Source of the DNA: Bacillota bacterium
GTDB taxonomy: Bacteria; Bacillota; Clostridia; Christensenellales; CAG-138
Assembly (NCBI GenBank): GCA_023435025.1
Contig: JAEYSE010000115.1
Span: 1-56,795, forward strand
DNA: 56,795 nt
Direction: 5' to 3'
Shown here: piece after piece, positions 44,637-51,421 of the stretch
Numbering within the stretch: position 1 is the stretch's first letter
Layout: each line of letters starts with the position of its first letter
Program-made: the position numbers and the translations under genes
The notes under the pieces: generated by a model
Databases searched by the model: none
What the model was told of the DNA's origin: nothing
What the model saw: only the letters and a program-made list of their open reading frames with translations

Positions 44637-45080
44637 TTACGTTGTGCCGGAAGCTCCGTCCAAATAATATTTGGCCTCTATACGCGTGCCTTTGCCCAAT
44701 GCGCTTTCAATATGAAAGCTGTGCGCATGCCTCCTGATATTGGGCAACCCCATGCCTGCCCCAAACCCCAGGTTGCGTACGCTTTCGGGCGCCGTGGAAT
44801 ACCCTTCCGTGAGCGCAAGCCCGATATCCGCGATCCCCGGCCCGCCGTCCTCGCTGATCAATATGATTTCCTGCGGCGTTACTTCCAAACGCATTGTCCC
44901 GCCGACGGAATGAATGATCAAATTCATTTCAGATTCAAAAGCGGCAATCGCAACGTCACGAACCACCCCTGAAGAAATGCCGAGCTTTTTTAAAATAGCC
45001 TTTATTTTGCTCGAAGCATCGCCCGCAGTATCGAACTCTCCACGGGCGACAGTAAATGTCTGTACAAACGCCGCGCCCAT
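44637..45080 (-). CDS. RsbW-like ATP-binding protein (anti-sigma/serine kinase type)
   Basis: This 147-residue protein is a stand-alone HATPase domain of the anti-sigma factor kinase type: N box around FESEMNLIIHS, G1 box EDGGPGIAD and G2 region GFGAGMGLPNIRRH. Such proteins bind or phosphorylate a protein partner in switching modules. The start at 45080 lies two bases after the stop of the second DRTGG gene, with AAGAGG inside that gene. The hydrogenase-like protein follows after 19 bp. It may transmit the redox state of that protein; no sigma factor or antagonist is encoded nearby. Confidence 0.82.
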   Translation of the reverse strand: MGAAFVQTFTVARGEFDTAGDASSKIKAILKKLGISSGVVRDVAIAAFESEMNLIIHSVGGTMRLEVTPQEIILISEDGGPGIADIGLALTEGYSTAPESVRNLGFGAGMGLPNIRRHAHSFHIESALGKGTRIEAKYYLDGASGTT

Positions 45081-45082
45081 AT

Positions 45083-45433
45083 TTATCCTCTTTTGCAGCC
45101 TGTCAATCCCGCGCCATAGAGCATGCCGCAGCACTCATAAAGCGAAAACGCCGTGCTCAAAAGTACAATATTCTGCGCCTTGGCGCGTTCCAAAATGTCT
45201 TCCTCCACCATTTTTCCGGACACGAACACTACACAGGGCAGCTCGAGCATTTCCGCGGTACGGATGACATGTGCGTTCACCAGGCCTGTGAGCAGCAGCG
45301 TTTCGGCATCCATAAATGCCAGCACGTCGCTCATCAAATCCGCACCAAAGGCGGAAGTCACCTCGCGGTCCATCAAATCCGTGCAACACAATACGCTCGC
45401 GTTCAACACTTCCGCCACTCTGGCAATTTTCAT
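45083..45433 (-). CDS. DRTGG domain protein (second)
   Basis: This 116-residue protein shares the DRTGG pattern: MKIARVAEVLNASVLC at the start, LLTGLVNAHVIRTAEML in the middle and IVLLSTAFSLYECCGMLYGAG at the end. The start at 45433 has GGAGG six bases upstream; an out-of-frame ATG lies in between. Two DRTGG proteins flanking the ATPase and the hydrogenase-like protein suggest each binds a small ligand or a partner. Confidence 0.78.
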   Translation of the reverse strand: MKIARVAEVLNASVLCCTDLMDREVTSAFGADLMSDVLAFMDAETLLLTGLVNAHVIRTAEMLELPCVVFVSGKMVEEDILERAKAQNIVLLSTAFSLYECCGMLYGAGLTGCKRG

Positions 45434-45461
45434 CCATTTCCTCCGGTGGAGTTAAAAAGAT

Positions 45462-46379
45462 TCACGCCATAGCCGATACCTGCTGCGCAAGCGTCGCATA
45501 TGCGTGTGCAATATATAAATGAGTGTACTTCATTTTGGACGAAAAATCCACAAAACTTTCGGTTTCGTAATTGGAGAGTTCTGTAAGCGCGTCCTCGTAC
45601 TTAGTAAAGCACGCCTCCATTGCCGATAACACCGAATTACTCCCAGTATCCTCCCCAAGGAATACGTCCTTCGCGGCCTTCAACTCCGTAAGCAGCGCTG
45701 CGGCTGTTGCTTTGCCCTCCGCCGGCTTGCGCTGATCCTTATCAAATGCCAGGGAGGCTTCCGCCATTTCCTTCTGCAGGGAGTTGAGCGCCGTAAACCC
45801 ATCCTTTATACGTTCAAGCTGCGCCTCGGTTGCCGTCACGCGGAGCGTGCTCATGGGCGCTAAAAACGTATAGAGCGCGCTGTCCAGACCTTCCGTTTTC
45901 AATTGCTCGCGCACCTGGTCCAGGCTCTCCCGCTGCGTGTATGCCGCGGCCAGCACCCGGTACTTTCCCGCGTCTTCCATCACATAGCCGCCTGCACCCC
46001 TATTTTGGAGCTTCTCCGCTTCCGAGTCTGCATTGGCCTCTGTGCTGAACACGCCCATCTGCAGCGCGAAACATTCCATCGCGGGCAGTTCCACATCAGC
46101 CGTCACGGTTTTACCCGAGGCGACAGGCCCGCCCTGCGGCTGTTCCGGGGCCTCCACTATTCCACCCGGCGTTGCCGCGGCGGGAGCCCCTTTAAGCTGA
46201 CTGTCCACCCACGTGAACACGGGCGCTACCACATTTTGCGCAACCCAGGTGCCGGCAGCCGAAGCGCTGACCAGGTACACCACCGCGGCGATTACAATAA
46301 GAGCCACTATCGCCTTGCCCGCGCCCGTGCCTTCCGGCGCAGCATAACGCCTTCTACGCCTTTTCCGCCGAAATTCCAT
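45462..46379 (-). CDS. Membrane-anchored SPOR-domain protein
   Basis: This 305-residue protein has a very basic cytoplasmic head (MEFRRKRRRRRYA), one membrane span (about residues 23-45), a proline/alanine linker, a SPOR-like domain (about 100-170, FALQMGVFSTEANADSEAEK and KYRVLAAAYTQRE), and a helical C-terminal region. SPOR domains bind denuded peptidoglycan at division or sporulation septa. The start at 46379 follows AGAGGG; the frame is open 55 codons further, through the structured repeat. It is 28 bp upstream of the DRTGG run and may share its transcript. Confidence 0.8.
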   Translation of the reverse strand: MEFRRKRRRRRYAAPEGTGAGKAIVALIVIAAVVYLVSASAAGTWVAQNVVAPVFTWVDSQLKGAPAAATPGGIVEAPEQPQGGPVASGKTVTADVELPAMECFALQMGVFSTEANADSEAEKLQNRGAGGYVMEDAGKYRVLAAAYTQRESLDQVREQLKTEGLDSALYTFLAPMSTLRVTATEAQLERIKDGFTALNSLQKEMAEASLAFDKDQRKPAEGKATAAALLTELKAAKDVFLGEDTGSNSVLSAMEACFTKYEDALTELSNYETESFVDFSSKMKYTHLYIAHAYATLAQQVSAMA

Positions 46380-46440
46380 GCCCTCTTCCCCCTTGTCCTG
46401 TCCGTGTATAGAGCAACTGACGAAAAGATAGCTGTTGGAT

Positions 46441-46538
46441 ATGCGAGAGATTTTGCCGTCCCGCAAAGCCGAAGAAGAGCCGCGTAGCAGCTCTACGCGA
46501 AGCGGATAAGGCAACGCGGGTCGGTAAAAGATCCGCAT
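46441..46538 (+). repeat. Structured intergenic repeat, copy B
   Basis: The 98 bp have imperfect terminal inverted repeats (ATGCGAGAGATTTTGCC against GGTAAAAGATCCGCAT), a second layer pairing GTCCCGC with GCGGGTC, and a central perfect hairpin CGCGTAG-CAGCT-CTACGCG (46481-46499). It corresponds to copy A at 28809-28880. The 306 bp interval 46380-46685 holds this repeat and the kinase terminator, and no gene. Confidence 0.65.
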
Positions 46539-46633
46539 AGACACCGGCTAGATTTGAGGAAGTTACTCTAGTACAAGGTATGTCGCGGCGGACAAATTAT
46601 GCCGCCTGTATGCGGATAGGAAATCCGGCGGAA

Positions 46634-46673
46634 AAATAAAAATGGCTGTCTCCATCGCAGAGTACAGCCACTT
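46634..46673 (-). terminator. Terminator of the second two-component operon
   Basis: The stem AGTGGCTGT / ACAGCCATT with a 14-base loop is followed on the minus strand by TTTTTATTTTT. Confidence 0.78.
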
Positions 46674-46685
46674 TGGTTATTGATG

Positions 46686-48632
46686 TTACAGCCTGCTTTT
46701 TGGTCTGCGGCGCTCCACGCGCTTCTCCTGCTTCGTTTCCTGCGGCAACACCTCGTAAGGGGCGTCCACATTGGCGGTGTCCTCCTCCAGCCCATGGGCC
46801 AATATAATGGGCGGAAGCGAGCCGGAATCGGAGACGACGTCGTACCGGTCCTCCGTAGCAGGGCCAAGCGCGATGGCGTTGCTGACGTATTTTTTAAGTG
46901 TGAAGCGGAACGTCGTGCCTTCCCCTTCCTTGCTTTCCACGGCAATCAGCTCCCCAAGCTTTGAGATGATGTTGCGCGCGATGGAAAGGCCCAGGCCCGT
47001 GCCGCCTTCCTTGCGGGATTTGTCCACCTTGTAAAAACGATCGAACACATGTGGGATATCCTTTTCCGGTATGCCGCAGCCGGTATCCTTCACGCAGATG
47101 TTAACGCGCACGCCGTCCTCGCCATACAGCGTGATTGTCCCGCCTTCCGGCGTATAACGCATTGCGTTGTCTATGAGTATGACAAGCACCTGCTCCACGC
47201 GGTCCGGGTCGGTCAGCACATGCGGGAGCTTGGGCGCGTCCACGGTAAGGGCAATGCCGCGCTGTGCCGCTTCCTTTTGGTAACTTTGGCGGACATCTTC
47301 GAGTATCTCGTTAATGTCCACCTCCATCATCTCCATATACTCTGTGCCCGCCTGCAGGCGGGAGAGCTGCAGCATATCCGTAATGAGTCGGGAAAGCCGC
47401 ACGACCTCCTTGAGCATGATGCGGTAATACCGCTGCCTGTCGTCCTCGTCCTTCACCATGCCGTCTGCAAGGGGCTCTAAAAGCCCGCGCACGGCGGTAA
47501 GCGGCGTACGCAATTCATGGCTGACGTTTGCGACATACTCGCGCCGCGTTCGTTCCAAGCGCTCCATTTCCGTCATATCCTTGAAAAGCCCCACCACGCC
47601 CGTGCGCTCGCCCTGCTCCGTGACGACAGGGGATATCGTGATCCACAGCATTTTATCCCCCGGCAGCTGGTAGCGCATGTTCTGCATTTCTCCGGTGCGG
47701 TAGACCTCGTCGAATGCGTCCCAGATGGCGGAATCGGGGATGAGTTCGATGCGGGAATTTACGCGCACCGAGCCGAACATGCGCATAAGCGCCGGATTAT
47801 AATGCGTAAGTACGCCCACGCTGTCCGTCGCTGCGATGCCCTCCGAAAAGCTGTAAAGCAACTGGTTGAGCTGGCTCTTTTCCGCGCGCAGCTGGTAGAT
47901 GGTCTGGGAAAGCGTATCGCACATCTGGTTGAGCGCGCGTGCAAGCATACCGACCTCGCCCACTTCTTTTTCATTGGCGCGGATCTTAAAATTTCCCTGG
48001 CTCATCTCTATAGCCACGCCTGCCATTTCATGCAGCGGCTCCGCAAGGCGGCGTACGCCGAACGAGGAGGCCACCAGCATGACGGGCAGCACAACCGCCA
48101 CCACAAGCAGCAGCGAGCGGTTGAGCCGTTCCGTGGTGGTGTTGATCTCTTCCTCGGATTTCAACAAAAATACACTGCCCGTAATATTACCGTCCGCGTC
48201 TTTCACGGGTATGCAGATGGACAGCGCAAGCCGCCCGTCCGGTGTACGGATATCATCGTGACGGGTCGTTTCGCCTTCCAGCGCCTTTTGAAGCTCCTCG
48301 TTCAAAAGGTCTAGATACACCTGCGGGGCTTCATCCAGCGCGACAGTATGGTAAAGTGGGGCACCGCCCGCGTCCGTCACGATGCCTGTCACGCCCGAAG
48401 CGCGCATCAGGCCGTCCGCAAGACGGGAGAACGTCTGCTTTTCCACATTGCCTTCGTTGTATTCCGTTAAAAGCTGGCTTACCGCTTCCGCCTTGGGCGC
48501 AAGCTCGGTGAGTATTATGGATGTGTACGCGTCCCGGCTCAAATACATGTAGCCTCCCGTGGTCAGCACGGAGGCGACAAGCACCGTTACGGCCAGCATC
48601 ATCAGCATGCGCCAGAGGAAAATGCTCCGCAT
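46686..48632 (-). CDS. Sensor histidine kinase (second paralogous system)
   Basis: This 648-residue kinase has the layout of the first one: membrane span (about residues 8-30), extracytoplasmic sensor, second span (about 170-192), HAMP (EPLHEMAGVAIEMSQGNF), PAS domain, HisKA box NVSHELRTPLTAVRGLLE, and HATPase with GTGLGLSIARNI. It adds a C-terminal tail of about 70 residues ending in a basic stretch (KRVERRRPKSRL), absent from the other kinase. It lies 215 bp downstream of its regulator, separated by a repeat-like stretch. Confidence 0.93.
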   Translation of the reverse strand: MRSIFLWRMLMMLAVTVLVASVLTTGGYMYLSRDAYTSIILTELAPKAEAVSQLLTEYNEGNVEKQTFSRLADGLMRASGVTGIVTDAGGAPLYHTVALDEAPQVYLDLLNEELQKALEGETTRHDDIRTPDGRLALSICIPVKDADGNITGSVFLLKSEEEINTTTERLNRSLLLVVAVVLPVMLVASSFGVRRLAEPLHEMAGVAIEMSQGNFKIRANEKEVGEVGMLARALNQMCDTLSQTIYQLRAEKSQLNQLLYSFSEGIAATDSVGVLTHYNPALMRMFGSVRVNSRIELIPDSAIWDAFDEVYRTGEMQNMRYQLPGDKMLWITISPVVTEQGERTGVVGLFKDMTEMERLERTRREYVANVSHELRTPLTAVRGLLEPLADGMVKDEDDRQRYYRIMLKEVVRLSRLITDMLQLSRLQAGTEYMEMMEVDINEILEDVRQSYQKEAAQRGIALTVDAPKLPHVLTDPDRVEQVLVILIDNAMRYTPEGGTITLYGEDGVRVNICVKDTGCGIPEKDIPHVFDRFYKVDKSRKEGGTGLGLSIARNIISKLGELIAVESKEGEGTTFRFTLKKYVSNAIALGPATEDRYDVVSDSGSLPPIILAHGLEEDTANVDAPYEVLPQETKQEKRVERRRPKSRL

Positions 48633-48656
48633 GAACAGTTCCTTTCAAGTAAAAGA

Positions 48657-48832
48657 GGTGCTGTAAGCACCCCAAGTTGTGGCAAGAAGCATTATTGGGG
48701 GCTCTGGCCCCAAAGTTCGCAATGGTCACATATTGAATGCTCCCATGCTCACTGGGACTGCGCCGCACATCTTCCGCCACAGGCGGCGTTTGGCTACGTC
48801 CCCCCAAACCTCCGTTTAAGGCCGTAACGGCC
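48657..48832. repeat. Hairpin-rich repeat-like insert between regulator and kinase genes
   Basis: Three simple hairpins lie in this interval: GGTGCT/AGCACC (48657-48671), GGGGGCTCTGGCCCC (48697-48711) and GGCCGT-A-ACGGCC (48820-48832). The layout resembles dispersed intergenic elements common in gut Clostridia, but that comparison is from recall. The block CCAAACCTCCG (about 48804-48814) recurs at 19414-19424. It separates two genes that overlap in the paralogous system. Confidence 0.5.
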
Positions 48833-48847
48833 TAAGACCCATTCCTC

Positions 48848-49522
48848 TCAATCCACCTCAAACTTGTACCCGACGCCGTAGATGGTCTTGATGCTCCAGC
48901 CCAGGCCTTCGTTGTCAAGCTTGGCGCGGATCCGCTTGATGTGCGTATCCACCGTACGGGTTTCACCGGCGAAATCGTATCCCCATACACGGTTCAAAAG
49001 CTGCTCGCGCGTGAACACCTGGCCGGGGTTTGAAGCGAGCATGTGTAAAATCTCTATTTCCTTGGGCGTGCAGACCACCTGCTCACCACGCAAAGTGACG
49101 GTATAACTCTTTAAGTCGATGGCAAGACCGTTGAATGTGAGCGCGCTGTCGTCCCCGTCCTGCTGCTCCTGCGTGCGCCGCAGCACCGCCTTGATGCGGG
49201 CGACCACCTCGCGCGGGCTAAAGGGCTTTACGATATAATCGTCCGCGCCCAGTTCCAGGCCCACAATGCGGTCCACTTCCTCGCCCTTTGCGGTGAGCAT
49301 GATGATGGGCAAATGCGATGTTTTCCGGATTTCCTTGCACACTTCAATACCCGAACGGCCGGGCATCATAATGTCCAGTACGCACAGCGCGATCTCCGGT
49401 CCTACCGCTGCGATGGCGGCTTCCCCGTCGTAAACGTCCACCGGCTCATAGCCTTCGGCCTTTAAATAAATGCCCAACGCCTCGTGTACGATTTGATCGT
49501 CATCGGCAACCAATATTTTCAT
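48848..49522 (-). CDS. OmpR-family response regulator (second system)
   Basis: This 224-residue regulator has the phosphoacceptor aspartate in CVLDIMMPGRSG, the conserved lysine in DDYIVKPFSPRE and a C-terminal OmpR-type winged helix (TPKEIEILHMLASNPGQVF, ETRTVDTHIKRIRAKL). The receiver and DNA-binding domains share long blocks with the regulator at 33522-34214. It begins 19 bp after the secreted SH3/peptidoglycan-binding gene, suggesting one operon concerned with the cell wall. Confidence 0.95.
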   Translation of the reverse strand: MKILVADDDQIVHEALGIYLKAEGYEPVDVYDGEAAIAAVGPEIALCVLDIMMPGRSGIEVCKEIRKTSHLPIIMLTAKGEEVDRIVGLELGADDYIVKPFSPREVVARIKAVLRRTQEQQDGDDSALTFNGLAIDLKSYTVTLRGEQVVCTPKEIEILHMLASNPGQVFTREQLLNRVWGYDFAGETRTVDTHIKRIRAKLDNEGLGWSIKTIYGVGYKFEVD

Positions 49523-49541
49523 GCGCTTCCTCCATACTGAA

Positions 49542-50684
49542 TTAGGCTTTGCCCGCGCGGTATGCCGCCTGCACCATCGCCTGATGCCGCGGACAGGGTC
49601 TGCTTGTTTCGTGAACCTTGGAGTTCAAAAGGTGTACGCAAAAATGTCCCGGGAAATTGTTGCTGGCGGTCGGGTCCACCATGTGCGGCATGCAGTGCAT
49701 GCTGGCTGCGACATATTTGCCGCGGAAGCTGATCCAGATTGCCCGGCGGTTCCAGCTCCATTCGCCTCCCGCGATCTTTTTCATAATGGCGGTATCCTTG
49801 GCGGTGACGGGTTCGCTGTCCGCATGGTACCAGCCGCCAAACCTGCGCGCCTGGAAGGAAAGACCAGTCTTGACGTCAACTATCGTGAACTTTGCGCCCT
49901 TATAGAGCCACTCGCCGCCGCCCTTAAACCAGTCAAACATCTCGACGCTGCCCTTGATCTGGGCGGCGGTGGCGTTCGCCTTGGTGATTTTGTTGTTGAT
50001 ATCATACAGCGCGTTCAAAGTCGTGGCGCCGGCAACGCCATCGGCGTCCAGCTCGTTCGCTTTTTGGAACTCCGCCACGGCCTGACGCGTTTTCGCGCCG
50101 TAGCTGCCTGTGACATCCACCTTCCCGAGGAAGCCCCTGTCACAGAGCTCCGTCTGCATGCGCTTGACTTCCTGACCCTCCATGCCTACCTTGAGCATGT
50201 TGCTAGCGGTATTGGTGGCCTTTGTCATCAGCAAGTAGTTGCGGTGAATATAGCCGACGTTGTCCCCGGCCACGACAAAATACCAGTCCCCCACCATCTG
50301 CTTGATCTTTACGCCCTGGCTTGCAGCAAGCTCAGCCACCACATAGGCGGACTGCCCGGGACCGCCCCTAAGCTTCACGCCGTCCTCCAGTACGTACCCG
50401 GCGCGGCTGCCTACGGCGTTCACAAATATGTAATCCTGACGCAGGTAACCTACCGTATCTCCATACAGCACCCGGTACCAGCCCGCGTCCTCATCCAACA
50501 CCTCAACCTCCGTCCCAAGCGGAAGCTGGGCAAGCACGGCAGATTCCGTGTTCGGCTCGTTTCTGAGCCGGACGTCTTCTGCTGTCACCTGCCCGAATTC
50601 GCGGGCACGCGCCGAGGCCGTGCCGGAGGCTAACCCCAACAGCAAGGCGAACAGTAAAGCGGCAGCGATGAGACGGTTTTTCAT
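49542..50684 (-). CDS. Secreted SH3b and peptidoglycan-binding domain protein
   Basis: This 380-residue protein has a signal peptide (basic MKNR, hydrophobic to about residue 24), two SH3b-like domains (about 30-90 with VRLRNEPNTESAVLAQL, and 95-155), a peptidoglycan-binding helical domain (about 165-225; VKRMQTELCDRGFLG, YGAKTRQAVAEFQKAN) and a C-terminal domain of about 140 residues with FPGHFCVHLLNSKVHET. The last domain recurs in Clostridial wall proteins and has conserved His and Cys, so an enzymatic role is possible but unproven. It leads the operon with the second two-component system. Confidence 0.82.
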   Translation of the reverse strand: MKNRLIAAALLFALLLGLASGTASARAREFGQVTAEDVRLRNEPNTESAVLAQLPLGTEVEVLDEDAGWYRVLYGDTVGYLRQDYIFVNAVGSRAGYVLEDGVKLRGGPGQSAYVVAELAASQGVKIKQMVGDWYFVVAGDNVGYIHRNYLLMTKATNTASNMLKVGMEGQEVKRMQTELCDRGFLGKVDVTGSYGAKTRQAVAEFQKANELDADGVAGATTLNALYDINNKITKANATAAQIKGSVEMFDWFKGGGEWLYKGAKFTIVDVKTGLSFQARRFGGWYHADSEPVTAKDTAIMKKIAGGEWSWNRRAIWISFRGKYVAASMHCMPHMVDPTASNNFPGHFCVHLLNSKVHETSRPCPRHQAMVQAAYRAGKA

Positions 50685-50745
50685 AGTAGTTCCTTCGTAC
50701 CTTTGTTCTAAAGTTTCCTTTGTATTCTTTGGATGATTCCCACTG

Positions 50746-50754
50746 ATTATAGCA
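50746..50754 (-). promoter_or_regulatory. Extended -10 promoter of the SH3b/two-component operon
   Basis: TGCTATAAT on the minus strand is a perfect extended -10 element about 60 bp before the start codon. No good -35 box is seen, as is usual for this class. Confidence 0.6.
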
Positions 50755-50791
50755 TACCCATTCCGTCAGACGGGCGGGGATCATCCAGATT

Positions 50792-51421
50792 TCACCGTTT
50801 GTTCACAGCCCAGACGCGGCCAAGCGCCTTAGCATCCTCCTCGCATACCGAAAGCAGGGAGCGGTTGTAGATAACCCCTGCCGGGTGGTAAAGCGGGAAA
50901 AGTATCGTTTGCATGGAACCGAGCGACACATCCATCGGCTTCCCGTGCAGCATACCGATTGTCCCCTTATCCTTGTCGCATAACGTCAACACGGCGGAAA
51001 GCGGCACATTGCCCAGTGTGGCAATACATGCGGGCTTCAGCAAAAGTAATTCCTCACGCAGCAGCGGCAAGGAGGCCGCAATTTCGTTTTTATCCGGCGT
51101 TCGGTTGCGCACGGAGCGCTCAGAAACCGTTACCGGCCGGTACTTGACGGCGTTTGTAATAAACACGTCCTCGCGGGGGATACCTGCAAGCTGCAACAGT
51201 TCATTAAGCTGCTTACCCGCCTTTCCCACAAACGGGCGGCCTTCCTTTGTTTCTTCTGCGCCCGGCGCTTCGCCTATCAGCACAAGAAACGGGTTACTAG
51301 GCCCCTGCCCAAACACGGGAGAGGCGTGCATGCCTGTAGGAACATCGGCTTTACATAGCCCGTTCAGGCGGGCGCGTTCCTTTTCATAAAGGACCGAAAT
51401 TGCGTCTGGTTGCATCATCAT
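50792..51421 (-). CDS. Family 4-like uracil-DNA glycosylase lacking the usual cluster cysteines
   Basis: This 209-residue protein has the UDG superfamily motif A (IGEAPGAEETKEGRPFVG), the FITNAVKYRP segment, and motif B (LYHPAGVIYNRS). Family 4 enzymes usually carry four cysteines for a [4Fe-4S] cluster: a CxxC near the N-terminus, one in KCRPP and one in EIxxC. Here those places read GLCKAD, KYRPV and EIAASL, so at most one is left. It should still remove uracil from DNA if folding is maintained. The ATG overlaps the PBP stop by four bases (ATGA). Confidence 0.85.
   Translation of the reverse strand: MMMQPDAISVLYEKERARLNGLCKADVPTGMHASPVFGQGPSNPFLVLIGEAPGAEETKEGRPFVGKAGKQLNELLQLAGIPREDVFITNAVKYRPVTVSERSVRNRTPDKNEIAASLPLLREELLLLKPACIATLGNVPLSAVLTLCDKDKGTIGMLHGKPMDVSLGSMQTILFPLYHPAGVIYNRSLLSVCEEDAKALGRVWAVNKR

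Noticed and set aside
49521..50633. Open frame of 370 codons opposite the SH3b/peptidoglycan-binding gene
   Set aside because: It is a shadow of the real gene; there is no ribosome site and no recognisable domain.
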